Shown here piece after piece: positions 11,001 to 34,772 of a DNA stretch of 64,000 nt. The position numbers and the translations under genes are program-made. Source of the stretch: Silurus meridionalis (lineage: Eukaryota; Chordata; Actinopteri; Siluriformes; Siluridae); NCBI RefSeq assembly GCF_014805685.1, contig NC_060890.1, forward strand, positions 18,332,000-18,395,999, read 5' to 3'. The notes below the pieces were generated by a model. That model saw only the letters and a list, made by a program, of their open reading frames with translations. It was not told the origin of the DNA and searched no databases. Each line of letters starts with the position of its first letter. Positions within the stretch are counted from its first letter, which is position 1.

Positions 11001-13684
11001 GATTCACACATGTTCAGAGTTTGAATTTACAAAACTGTGAATTCCAATTTCTGGTTCTGCCAAGCTAGTACCATTTTGTGCTTGTGTTTTAGACAGGATC
11101 TTGTAGATCATTTGGATGGAAAAATTTTAACTGAACTGTATATTTTTCAGATCCTCTGACACTGGTGACTAAAATGAATCTAGCTTGGACCGCTAAGCCA
11201 GAGCAAGTGGTCACCATTATACAAATATACGAGTATATCTGCTGCAATGATTTGAATAATATATAAGACCATAACTGTGGGCGTTAAACTGGCAAATGAC
11301 ATTCTGGAGGATTCAGGCAGGGTTGGAGGAAATAGTGTGAAGCAATTTTAACTTGTGCCTCCTGTCTGAGAATAAAATGTGGCTTTATAAGGGTACATCA
11401 ATCTAAACATAGAGGATTAGCATTTAGAGATACCGCACATTCAGTGAAGTTGATACAATCTTTTATTGTGGTTTATTCTTTTTTAATACAATGCAAGAGT
11501 GCTGGCATGTCTGGAACAACTTTGTGGGATGATTTAGCATTGACGGGTATTGTTAACACCTGTGGTAATAAATACTCAACCTAGAAGCAGATGTAAAAGT
11601 TCTGTCTCTAGTTATCTATTCTAATATGATTAGATGAAATGGGTAACTTTTCTGACATCACTGTTTTGTTTCAGGCAGCGCTGGAGCTATTCCTCCTTCT
11701 CCTTCTTCTCCTTCTTTTCCTTCTATGCCTTTCATGGATTCGAGCAGCATGGCAATTCATCAAATATTTGCAGCAGTAATGACCCAACTTCAGCCAGTGC
11801 TGAATGGCTTTAATCATACTTTGGAGAATTTGTCCAGAAAGGTGGAAGACTTCTCTGTAGAATTGAACAATCTGAAGAATGAACAAGAGAGTATGTCCAA
11901 AACAAGGCATGCACATGAAGAAAAATATAAGAAGGACCTTGAAGACAACTTGGAACAGATACATCAGATATGGACAGAGTTGGACTCACAACAAAAAGAA
12001 ATAGAACAAACAGTACACTTGCAACAAGAACGTCTGCTTCATAATATGACTAGTCTGCAGGACAGAATTTACCACTGTATGAACGTGAGTCATGAGGAAA
12101 TACAGGTACATTAAACAGCATTTAGAGCTCAAGGTTTCAAAATTAGTAAAAGAATATTAGAGTGTATTTGAATCTCTGTTTTTTTGTTGTCCTATTTAGG
12201 TGAGTTTAGAGTCCCTGAATAAATCCATGGAAGAAATTCAACTTAATCATGAAAGGCTGCAGGAGACAACAGAGGGAGAACATGATCTCACACTTAATGC
12301 TAGTGAAAGCCAGTCACAGCTGGAGACTAGTATGTGGGAGGCAATCAGTAGTCTGGACATGAAAGTGCTCAATAACACAATGGAGCTCATTCCTCTCACT
12401 GAAAACTCCAAACATTTGATTAATATTGTCCAGAAGTTAGACCATAACTTGAGGAACCTGAGTCAACACCTGGAGTACATCAGCCACAACACAGAGGTCC
12501 ATTTGGCACAGATTGGCCTTGAAGTAGAGGCAGCTAGAGTTGGTACTCAGAAAATAGTTAATGAACTAGCTTCTAATCACAGTACACTAGAGAGAGATTT
12601 GCGAGATATTCAACTTGATGTGGACAATATCTATCAGCATGTCCAAAATAATGAGCTTGCCACAGTAGGTGAGGTTTGCAGCTGTAAAGAAATCAGTGAG
12701 TCATTGATTAAGTTGGAATCTAAGGTTACTAATGTCACAAACCTCGCTAAAGAAAACCAGTATGCCCTGGAAGATGTTGAGGCGAAGAAAGGACTTGGCC
12801 AGTGGCCCCTTGAAGTTGAAGATCTCCGTCAAGGCCTGTGGAGTGTGAGAGAATCACTAGCATTTGAGCAAGTAAAAAGAAAAACTCTTTATGACAACCT
12901 GGCCCAGTTAAAAAGTTCTCTCCAGGACAGCCAAAAGGAGATCACTGGGCTTAAAGGCCAATTTGTCGCTAAGGAAGCAGAAATTAGACACATCTCTGCA
13001 TCATTCACTTCTTTACTCAAGGACGCCATCCGCCACTCTGATGTTCTTGAGGTGCTTTTAGGAGATGAGGTAATGGAGTTCACAAGCTGGACCGAGAGCC
13101 AGCAGAAAGAGCTTGCTATTCCTGTACTGCTGCAGAAAATGCGTCTGATGCAAGAAAAGATCGATAGTCATGATTATAGCTTGACCACTTTAAGGAAGAA
13201 CAGTGCCAGTGCTCAAATGACTAATGATGACCCTGTGGCATTTACAGAATGGAGCCTCACAAAAGACCAGGGGAGTAATACTGAAGATCAGAGAGACATT
13301 TTAACAGACATTTCCAGAAGGGAGGATGATGATGACTACTCAGTTAGTGACTTCTGGAGCCTTGGCAAGGAAGTGGAGCAGCTTGCTAACAGACTCAGCA
13401 TGCTGGAACAGCAACCATGCAACTGCACTGCTGCCCCCAGTGGTGTTGTAATGGAACTGCAGAGAGATTTTATAATCCTGCAACAAACTCTGGAGGCTCA
13501 TCTGAGAACTTTCCAGACCTTATTCGTATATACAGAAGAGCTAGCTGGGTCATCTGGGGGTGTGAACTTGGACCAGCTGCAGACCATGCTGAGAAAAGAG
13601 AGGAAGAGAAAGAAGGGACAAAATATGCAGAAAAATGGAGAGACAAGCAGCATGCGCAGTAAAAGGCACACTGGGAAAGAGTAA
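4788..13684 (+). CDS. mmrn2: multimerin-2-like, spliced, 6 coding exons, 823 aa
   Basis: Join: 4788-5044, 8660-8734, 9599-9744, 10478-10555, 11675-12105, 12200-13684. Phases close to 2472 nt. Multimerin-2 (EMILIN/multimerin family) is a secreted endothelial extracellular matrix glycoprotein. Visible parts: signal peptide (MDITVLMLLLAMLQCSYC, residues 1-20), an EMI-type module (NWCTFVHQR near 87-95 to the signature CCPGHGG near 147), a Ser/Pro/Thr linker (about 160-200), then a long acidic coiled-coil region with many N-glycosylation sites (NHT, NLS, NMT, NVS) and paired cysteines (CSCKE, CNC), and a basic tail (RKERKRKK). There is no C1q domain before the stop, unlike human MMRN2 (949 aa, EMI-coil-C1q). 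Start chosen at 4788 because it begins the signal peptide; the frame is open further upstream to 4647. Context beside bmpr1a and sncg matches human MMRN2. Convergent with bmpr1a. Confidence 0.85.
5045..8659 (+). other. mmrn2: mmrn2 intron 1
   Basis: 3.6 kb, AT-rich. Holds a decayed minus-strand Tc1-like transposon (6151-7243) and a small tandem repeat near 5521-5546 (GTGATTAATTAAA twice). Nothing coding for the host was seen. Ends in a TCCATCCAG acceptor. Confidence 0.7.
6151..7243 (-). mobile_element. decayed Tc1/mariner-like transposon with transposase pseudogene
   Basis: Minus-strand element. Its right boundary reads (on minus) TACACTCACTAAGCACTTTA and its left boundary has the partner TACACACCAA on the plus strand, as ends of a common fish Tc1-type element. 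Between them, stretches resemble the minus-strand transposase gene, for example the segment near 6560-6600 and the motif region near 6440-6480, but the frame is broken by stops and indels. TA target sites fit Tc1/mariner insertion. Identification is from memory of the fish family, not a search. Confidence 0.75.
8660..8734 (+). CDS. mmrn2: mmrn2 coding exon 2 (EMI start)
   Basis: 75 nt, phase 2 at both ends. Encodes G-NWCTFVHQRLINTAEL, the start of an EMI module (family consensus NWC.) but lacks the cysteine expected some 12 residues later. A CA/CG microsatellite begins a few bases after the donor AG|GTCAGT. Confidence 0.82.
8735..9598 (+). other. mmrn2: mmrn2 intron 2
   Basis: Besides the CA/CG repeat it holds poly-A runs near 9241-9257. 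Nothing else seen, and no exon that could supply the missing EMI cysteines. Confidence 0.6.
8746..8809. repeat. (CACACACG)n microsatellite
   Basis: Imperfect CA array with regularly spaced CG steps, starting 11 bases after the mmrn2 exon 2 donor. Confidence 0.9.
9599..9744 (+). CDS. mmrn2: mmrn2 coding exon 3 (EMI end)
   Basis: 146 nt. Acceptor TTTAG|C at 9597-9598 is the only nearby one that keeps phase 2; the next AG (9607-9608) would shift frame. Encodes PMYRQKKK..ALYWKCCPGHGG, the EMI C-terminal signature (human-type VYRQKQKVLTALLWRCCPG). Donor ACAG|GTAAAC, phase 1. Confidence 0.82.
9745..10477 (+). other. mmrn2: mmrn2 intron 3
   Basis: AT-rich. Contains a 29-bp direct tandem duplication (units starting at 9972 and 10001, TATAACCAGATATGTTTAG). 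No gene seen. Confidence 0.6.
10478..10555 (+). CDS. mmrn2: mmrn2 coding exon 4 (Ser/Thr/Pro linker, likely cassette)
   Basis: 78 nt, phase 1 at both ends, so it can be skipped without frame shift. Acceptor TTCACAG|T; donor TCTG|GCAAGT is a GC-type donor. Encodes a linker (VASTRIGQPHTESTP, then acidic DDNSDSG). Weaker support than other exons since the sequence is not conserved in a way I can recognise. Confidence 0.55.
10556..11674 (+). other. mmrn2: mmrn2 intron 4
   Basis: AT-rich, GC-AG boundaries if exon 4 is real. I saw no exon, repeat family or RNA gene in it. Confidence 0.5.
11675..12105 (+). CDS. mmrn2: mmrn2 coding exon 5 (linker and coiled coil)
   Basis: 431 nt, acceptor TTTCAG|GC, phase 1 in, phase 0 out (ATACAG|GTACAT). 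Starts with a Pro/Ser run (PPSPSSPSFPSMP), then heptad-rich helix (AAVMTQLQPVLNGFNHTL) with glycosylation sites NHT, NLS, NMT and NVS. Confidence 0.85.
12200..13684 (+). CDS. mmrn2: mmrn2 coding exon 6 (main coiled-coil exon, stop)
   Basis: 1485 nt, 494 codons to TAA at 13682-13684. Acceptor CTATTTAG|GTG, so the first residue is Val, not an initiator. Coiled-coil with cysteine pairs CSCKE (near 12678) and CNC (near 13420), an acidic patch (REDDDDYSVSD) and a basic end (RKERKRKK). A potential donor GA|GTAATG overlaps the stop codon (13680/13681) and could instead splice to a C1q-like segment at 14362. Confidence 0.88.
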   Translation: MSLESLNKSMEEIQLNHERLQETTEGEHDLTLNASESQSQLETSMWEAISSLDMKVLNNTMELIPLTENSKHLINIVQKLDHNLRNLSQHLEYISHNTEVHLAQIGLEVEAARVGTQKIVNELASNHSTLERDLRDIQLDVDNIYQHVQNNELATVGEVCSCKEISESLIKLESKVTNVTNLAKENQYALEDVEAKKGLGQWPLEVEDLRQGLWSVRESLAFEQVKRKTLYDNLAQLKSSLQDSQKEITGLKGQFVAKEAEIRHISASFTSLLKDAIRHSDVLEVLLGDEVMEFTSWTESQQKELAIPVLLQKMRLMQEKIDSHDYSLTTLRKNSASAQMTNDDPVAFTEWSLTKDQGSNTEDQRDILTDISRREDDDDYSVSDFWSLGKEVEQLANRLSMLEQQPCNCTAAPSGVVMELQRDFIILQQTLEAHLRTFQTLFVYTEELAGSSGGVNLDQLQTMLRKERKRKKGQNMQKNGETSSMRSKRHTGKE

Positions 13685-13764
13685 TGACATTTCTGGTGGT
13701 TATTAACACCACATATACTGATAGCTTCTGGACTTGTAGGAGATTTGTCAGTTCAAATCCTGGA

Positions 13765-13770
13765 AATAAA
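13765..13770 (+). terminator. mmrn2: polyadenylation signal of mmrn2
   Basis: Canonical AATAAA 81 bases after the stop codon, giving a very short 3' UTR if used. Confidence 0.55.
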
Positions 13771-16700
13771 AATTCCAGATGATGCATCTTATTAATGCAA
13801 AAAAATCTTTTAGATGGTGAGATGTTTATACTTTCTTTTGAAAAGTAGGAGGAATGCAGCCCTATACTGCAAAATAGTTTAAGTGGTACACACTTTGTAA
13901 GAAAAACCCTTCCAAAGGTTCTTACATTTGTTAAACAAAAAAGGTTCTACTTTGACATACTCAGCTGTGCAAAGAGACAGAGAAAAAATCCCATAATAGC
14001 ATCCCATGTAGCAAAAATGGTAAGAATCCTAAGGGTAAAAAAAAAAAAAAAAAACTAATTTGTTTTACAGAAGCCTATACACTACTTTAATGCTATAATG
14101 CCTCTTAATTAAAATTTCTAGGTCTCTAGGTCTGGATGACCTATTAGAAATATTAACACGAAACATTCCTGTGTATTTTGGGTATCTAGTGTCGCTTTTA
14201 GAAATTAATGGTTGCTCACTGTAATTAGTATCTGAGGAGACATTACATCCAGTTTATACCAATTGTTTAAGTAGATTATTGCCAAATCACCTGGAATTAG
14301 CTTTGGAAATGTAAGTAAAAATGCTATAACAGCCCTCTCCGTCTTTTTCATACGAATACAGCCATCGCTTTGTGGTTTTCACCATTGGTCTGAATCGGCT
14401 GCAAGGTGTTTCTAAACCATGGCAGTGCAGTTCATTATCAGAAGTGTGTCATGGTCCCCACCTTGGCATCTACCTGACATTAGAGTCATTTTTATCCCTA
14501 AGTAAGAAAGATATTCCTTGGGTGTCTACAGGAAGGGGAGGTAAGGCTTATAAGCCAGGAATGTCTCCTAAAGCTTGAGATGGATGATCATGCTGGAGCA
14601 TGTGAAGAGAACACTGGTCCAAATGCAGGATTAATCACACACATTCTTCTGTTTTACACAGAGGATTAGGAAATGACAGAGAACTAGTAACTTGGAGTTA
14701 CTGTGTGCAATCCAAATGCCAAAGATGACGTTCTATGCTTTTGTGTTGAAGATCTTCGTATTCAGGTGCCCCCTTGTGGCCATTTACAAAGAAAACCATA
14801 CACAGGTCCTGCTGATTGACCTTTAAAGAAGGGCAAGCTCTCAATTTAAAGAGCATATCCACAACCAAGCTCCCTGATGTCGAGCTATGATCGAAGCGTG
14901 CAAGAGAGGCAGTGAGATACCCAATGGCTATGTGTTGCCCACCCTCCAAAAACGCTAGCGGTTTGTAGGATCGGTTATTAATTAATTGTTAAATTCTCAA
15001 TCGGTTGATACATATTTGTGTTTTATATTTTGTATTGAGTTTGTAACAATACATTTATTTGCTAGCAAGTTTTGAATATACACAGCTTTTTAAAAGATCC
15101 AATTAAATAATCCGTGCTACTAGTTTAATGTGGGTATAAAGTCTAACAATTTTGAACCAAATATGATTATCACTTTTTCTAGACTCTGCGTGCTCAAAAT
15201 AAAGGACTATGCTTCTCTTACCTTTGAGTAAATTCCCTGCAATTCATTTACACAAAGAAACACAATCATATTCGGTGAAAAGAAATTACAAAAGGATTGC
15301 ATACTAAAATATTGTAATTTACTTTAAAATCGATACATTGGACAAATTTTGTGTACAGAACAGTTTTTCTTGGTAAACGTAAGGCACCTTTCTTTAACCC
15401 AGATGCTGTACAAAACAAACAAACAAACAAAAGCTTTCCTACACATGCTTCATTTGCACATTGGACATAAAAGATTCTGTTGTAAATGATACAGATGAAT
15501 TTCTACTGGCTACAACACATTTATTTAAATCAAGAACAAGGCAACGGCCATGTGCTGATGCACCGATTTTGTGTGCATGGATGCTGAGCTTCAGAAATTA
15601 CACAAAACAAGCTCTGATGCATTTTAATACAAGAACACTGTATGTGTGGAAACACTGCATTTTGAAGGTCTGAGCAATAGATGCAAATCAATTTCTCAAA
15701 CTGTGTTCCTAATGGTATTGAAAGAGGTTTTGGCAGGGATAAAAAAAAAAAAAAAAAAAAAAACTCATTTATAATCAAGTTATTAAAATGTAATGATCCA
15801 GGCTAAATATAGGCACAGACTACATAAGCACAAATTTTAGAGTTTAATTGTTCAGCAGGATTCATGTGACTAGTGGAACCAATATACCCTGTATATTTTC
15901 TTGAAACAATTCTTTTTAGATTTCATTAAAAAAGTAAAAATACTTGTAATCTTTTAGAGAAGTACGTTCGTTTTGGCCAACAGTATCTGTACAGAAAGAA
16001 CGGGACATTGAGCTAATGTTAATCTGTACTGTAATAATGTTGAGAATCACTTTTTTTCGAATGAGCATTTCTTTCTTAATATGATAGTTCATTCAACATG
16101 ACATGGTTAGAATAAAAAGCACATGCAGGCGTATTCTTCAATCCTATCTGAGATATATAAGATTCTATATGCAAATCAGTCACATGAACCAAAATCTCAT
16201 AAGAATCCTAAGTGGTGTGATTTGTTTGGAAGAAGTAAAGCAGTGATTGCTTGTGGGTTAGGGCTTCAGCTCACACACTCACTTCATATGTGTCATATAT
16301 ATAATGATTTTTGCCCTATGGTTTAAAAAAAATTCTGTGATGACTTTGTTAATGCCCGTGTACAAGGTTTCTTTGAGACCTGTATATAAATCATGCATTC
16401 TAACACAACTCACCAGTCTTCACTGCACCAATGAACGTCCCTCCGTCCTCACTGATTACATCATCCAAATGTTTTGACAACACCTCAGTATTAATTGGAC
16501 AGACTTTTTAAAATAGAGAATGTGTAAGAAATTCTTCACGAGTATTTTTGTTTTAAATATCAATAACATTATTGATGAATAATATTTACTTATCTATATT
16601 TATACAGGAGAAAATCATTTAAAATAATGGTGCTCTTTCTTATGCACATGTATTGTGTGATGCAGAAAGTCTGCATTCAGAGCAGTCATTTCGAGTCCGC

Positions 16701-16874
16701 AAATGAACTCTTTAACACTCAAGCACAAGTCTCTCTGGCTGCCCATAGACAAAAGAACGATATTATACAGAGAACGAATCAGCCTTCTCCAATGTGTACT
16801 TGTACTTCAGGTTTTCCCCTAACCTGGCACGCGCTGCCATTTGCATCACAACAAGCAGCTTTCACAGAAAGCAA
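13771..16874. other. convergent intergenic region mmrn2 / bmpr1a
   Basis: Contains the candidate C1q relic (14362-14960), poly-A runs (14037-14054, 15741-15763) and otherwise AT-rich unique sequence. The part nearest 16.9-17.2 kb is probably bmpr1a 3' UTR. Confidence 0.5.
14362..14960 (+). pseudogene. probable decayed C1q domain exon(s) of mmrn2
   Basis: A good acceptor (pyrimidine-rich tract then ATACAG at 14356-14361) opens a frame reading HRFVVFTIGLNRLQGV, which resembles the first strand of a C1q domain. It is in phase with the GA|GTAATG donor at the end of mmrn2 exon 6. After this the match continues only by changing frame (AVQFIIRSV at about 14421; VIFIPK then stop), and again near 14725-14820 (TFYAFVLKI, VAIYKENHTQV then stop). 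I read this as a frameshifted relic of the C1q module that multimerins normally carry here. Similarity is judged by eye and is weak; chance is possible. Confidence 0.33.
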
Positions 16875-16880
16875 TTTATT
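16875..16880 (-). terminator. bmpr1a: candidate polyadenylation signal of bmpr1a
   Basis: TTTATT on plus is AATAAA on the bmpr1a strand, about 320 bases after the stop. Further signals exist downstream, so the real 3' end may be longer. Confidence 0.35.
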
Positions 16881-17199
16881 TGGCAGATCTCTCCCAATAG
16901 TGTCTAAGGGGTAAAAGAGGATGAATAGTAGAAGTAGCATGATCATTCTACTTTAAGTTAGTGTTTAGGATCTAAAAGACCTATAACTAGGTCTGTGAGA
17001 AGTTCTTTGTAGTGGTGATGGCACTCCCAGTCCAGCAGAGGGTGCTATGGAGACTCTGTTGGATGACGGTGAAAGGAAAGTGCTCTGCTCTGTAGCACTC
17101 TGCTTCACAATTCTGTTTGGAAACAGTTCCTGTATCAATGGAGTTCACATTCCCATTTCACCACTGAAGCACGCAGTGTCATCTGTAGAGATGTACTTC

Positions 17200-30284
<13,085 letters not shown>

Positions 30285-30619
30285 TGTGCCAGTTAAAGGG
30301 TGAGAGGCTGCAGATGTTTTGGACTGTAGAGTGACTGTGCAGAGGGACGTGTCTCAGGAAGCGAAGAGCAGGACAGCAAGATGGACTGGTGAGGACTTCA
30401 AAGCCTAATCATGGATTCCTCCTGGTTAAAACCCTGCAAAATACAGAGAGCACAACTAATTAGTCAGTCCAGTGACGAGCGTCCTGTGATTTACGAGGCA
30501 TGAACAAGTCGTCTTTTGTAAAGTTAAGCAAATTAAGTAATTTGTCTTTATTCCTTCCTATCATGCATTTTCTTTTTACCAGAGCTTAACCCCAGAGCTT
30601 TGATCACGGGGTGTATTAT

Positions 30620-30830
30620 ACAATGGCTGGCATTGAACCCGAGCCAGCGTTAATAATAACGGGTCTGCTACCTTATTGCTCCTGCGTGTCTCTGTGCAAT
30701 TACCAGGTCCCCCATGGCTGCTTGGGACTCGGGAGAGCCAAGGCTACGAGGCTGGTTTCTGTCACTTTACATTTGGCCAGGGGACAAATAGCCCCGACCT
30801 GCGCCCTACTTTTCACACTTCCAAAGTAAG
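30620..30830 (-). mobile_element. possible tRNA-like SINE remnant
   Basis: On the minus strand GGGTTCAATGCCA resembles a tRNA B box. The rest is GC-richer than its flanks, but I cannot place the family, so this is tentative. Confidence 0.25.
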
Positions 30831-32807
30831 GGGGATACTAAAAAAGGGGATTTAGTGGCTCAATTTGGACTTTTGCCTCCTCTTAGAGGAAACAACAGTT
30901 ACAGCTATAACATGGACTCCAGTTACGACACCAGCCAAAAAAAAAAAAAAAAAAAAAAACCCATTCACAATTCTATTAGCTTACCACCCACTATGCATTT
31001 TAAATACCACCACACAGGATTACAATTTTCAGATTTTAAAACTAAAAGGCACAAAAACCACCTCAGATCAGAAGAAACAACAAGTATTTTTTGAGTAACC
31101 CAGTCCAGTTATTCTTATTTAGTACTTTTACTTATTACAGAAAACAGAGAGATGGCTGCAAACCATTAGTTATAAAAGTTTGAGGGACAGACAATGTGTG
31201 GTTAACAGTTGAGCATGCTAAGGCCTGAGATGAGTTTGTGGGTCTGTGAGGGAAGACTGTTATATCACACTCATACAAGGCCCCCTGACACTCATAATTC
31301 CATCTGTAAACAAGAGCTTCCGCTACACACACTCGGTGCTTAACACACAAGCCACGCGCTGGACTCCTCAGCAACCGCTTCCCACTTCCAAACCTTTAGA
31401 CTGAGAAGCTGAATAACAGAGACTGCCATGCAATTTCACAATGTTAATCTTGAGCTTTCCTGACATGACTTGACATGAGTTAATATTATGATTAACTATA
31501 CAACATGGTTCATACCAGCATGGCTGAGTAATACACTGGAATTTTGCTAGATATTGGGCATGATTATTCACACAACTGCACAGGGAATACACAGGGGAAA
31601 AAATAAATCCTGCATTTCTTTTTAGAAGTACTTTTCCAAATAACACTAATAACTAAACCCCAAAGGGTGCATCTGATTTCAACAGGTTAAACATATGAAC
31701 CTGGATCGTGCCATTTCACACACATTTCTAGTAGTGCAATTATACAGACATCATAATTCTACTTTCATTGGAAAAATTCTGTTCTTGACTTGGCCTTACA
31801 GAAAAAATGACGTGTGTGCTCAACAGCTTGAATCACTGCCCCCCTCATAGTAAAGCATTGAGGCAGGGGAATGGGATTCTGGGAAGGAATTCCCAAAATC
31901 ATCAATCACTTAAAACTTAAAAGGTAGGGGGTTGAGAAGCACTCTAGAGATGAAAATCTAAGAGGAAGCATGGATGGGGATGAATTTTGCCATTTTTGAA
32001 AGGAACAGAAGTCACAGGTGAAGGTCTAAATATAGGTCTGAAGAAACACATCTTGGCATAATATGTACCTATAACGTGGTAAAAACAAATATTAAATAAT
32101 GGACAAAACCTATTCTGTCTGTATGTGGCTTGGGGAGAAAAAAAAAAAGTAGTCTACCCACATGGGGTGCCATGATTATAAAGCAAAAAGAAACAGCAGT
32201 GCAGTGCACAAGTTAGTCATAAATCTGTTTTTTTGTTGGTTTTAAATGCATTAGATTTTTATAATACGTACAAGGCAAATAACATAAAAACAACCTACAT
32301 TCTGATGTTTTCTTTCTAATATTGAGTCCATGAGCAATGTATTTATCCTGTCTCCTGTTTATCCTGTAATGTGGATCTACATATTAAATGTAAATATTTT
32401 TGGGTTTAACCCTATGCCTTTATCCGTTTTCTGCACTGTAACCACTGTATGGTTTATGCAAATTCCATTCTCTTTACACTGCCTGATTAGAATGCATCGT
32501 GTATATAGTGTGTCAATCGCATTGTCTGTTAATCGTGCTCTTTAAGATGTAAACAATGATGGAACCTTTTTAAACCAGGCTGCTATTTATAAGGTGAAAG
32601 GCAGATTCAGTGAGTTTTAAAGATACTAGTAAATTGACATGCAGATATAAGTGATAAGTCTGTCTTTCTACATCATCCATTCTACAAAAATAATTAGAAC
32701 CTCAGATTTTATTACCGTCTATAGCTAAGCACACTTCACTTTCTACTGCATCTGGCTCTGCTGCCTCATAAACAAACTAAATGTGAGAGCAAACATGGCA
32801 TATGCAG

Positions 32808-32810
<3 letters not shown>

Positions 32811-32850
<40 letters not shown>
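32811..32850. repeat. (TG)n microsatellite
   Basis: About 20 pure TG units. Confidence 0.95.
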
Positions 32851-32851
<1 letters not shown>

Positions 32852-33517
32852 GGCATGCAGTCCCTCTAGGGGCCCCCCTTGCAAGCACTGCAGCGCCTCG
32901 ACTGCCTCTCAAGGCTCTGGAAAGAGCAGACTTCCCGGCTCCACTCACATTGTTTGCTTGGCTGCTCCTGTGCCTCATTCCAGGCTGGATTAGCATAAGA
33001 ATAATGAGCACTCCCCCCTTCCAGTTCCCCCCACTATACTTCTCCTCTTCGCCTGTCCTGCTCCTCCTCTCCCTCTCTTTACCCCCATTCATTTATCATT
33101 CCCTGCTGGCTGTAGCCTCTCCAAAACCTCCGTCATGTTTGGCCGCTGGCGACACGCTGGCTCCCTCACATCCACAAAGTGTCTATCAGAGATTTATTAA
33201 AAGTCTGTATATCCGTCCAGAGACAGCGATGAAACAACACCTGCAACAGTATCGAAAGTGCTGAAATGTAGGAATCACTTTTGTTTCCAAACTGGGGTCG
33301 TTTGTTAAAATGTTGAGACACATCAGGTCTGAGGATTTTTATACATCTTAACAAGAAAGACATACAGTGGTGACAAGGGAGGTTGCAGTCTAAGAAATGC
33401 AAATGTTACTCGATTCCTTGGGTTGTAACAGATTTACACAAGCAGTAGAAGTTGCTGGAAAAAGCTGCATCAAAGATAAAGATATTAATTAGTAAACTTA
33501 AGATATTAATTAGTAAA

Positions 33518-33623
<106 letters not shown>

Positions 33624-33643
33624 TATACATACATACGCGCACA

Positions 33644-33769
33644 CAGTGCAACCTCAACGCAAGGGTTACGTTTATGACCCTCTTGCAGTAACAAAAAATT
33701 TCGATGTTTTGATTCTCTCCTTTTGATGGTTCTATGGGGAATTGTACATGTACATGTACAGTAAACATT

Positions 33770-33864
<95 letters not shown>

Positions 33865-33989
33865 GTGCAACCTCAACGCAAGGGTTACGTTTATGACCCT
33901 CTTGCGAGTAACAAAAAATTTCGATGTTTTGATTCTCTCCTTTTGATGGTTCTATGGGGAATTGTACATGTACATGTACAGTAAACATT

Positions 33990-34060
<71 letters not shown>

Positions 34061-34080
34061 CACATACATACACACATACA
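33644..34080. repeat. 219-bp tandem duplication of Tigger-like end plus microsatellite
   Basis: Unit A starts at 33644 and unit B at 33863, each beginning CAGTGCAACCTCAACGCAAG and running through ATTGTACATGTACATGTACA into a TA array. The non-microsatellite parts are almost identical (one G inserted in B). Both resemble the element at 20118. Confidence 0.9.
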
Positions 34081-34184
<104 letters not shown>

Positions 34185-34740
34185 AAGATCCATAAATGCC
34201 ACAGAGGCTCAGTGTCTGGGTTTGTTTGCCTTTACTGATCTGCTTCATGAATAAAAGGACTTAGACTGGTCTCTGAACTGTGCAGGCTATTCCCAGACTT
34301 TTCATTCATATCAAGAAGCAGACACACAGTGCATCATTAACAACAACACAGATGATCACTCTCCATCAGCCTTTTATTCATATTCCTTATCTGTCAGGAG
34401 ATCAAATCACTTCCTCAATATGTCTAGTGCAGCTGCAATTACTCTGCTATAAATAATACAAACAGGCTGACATCACTCACAGCAAAATCACTTCTAATAT
34501 AAAGTGCAAATGTGTGGCTGAAACTAGCACCTCCAGTATGACCTTCAGCAGTTCCTGGGAAACTTGTGCAAAGACTACTGTGGCTTTGCTGGCTGAAGAG
34601 TCTCAGGCCAGCCTGTAATTACTCCATGCAGCTGAAAATAAGGCAGAACTTCAGAGGACCCACATGCTCCGACACATTCCACGGGGGTAGAAAAAAAACC
34701 AAAACAAAACAACTGTGCTATCACGACCAGAATCAAGCCA

Positions 34741-34772
<32 letters not shown>
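34741..34772. repeat. (CA)n microsatellite
   Basis: About 15 pure CA units. Confidence 0.95.

Noticed and set aside
14698..14949. Minus-strand open frame of 83 codons with complex-looking protein
   Set aside because: It has no ATG start, no family I recognise, and is antisense to the candidate C1q relic. More likely a by-product of that sequence than a gene.
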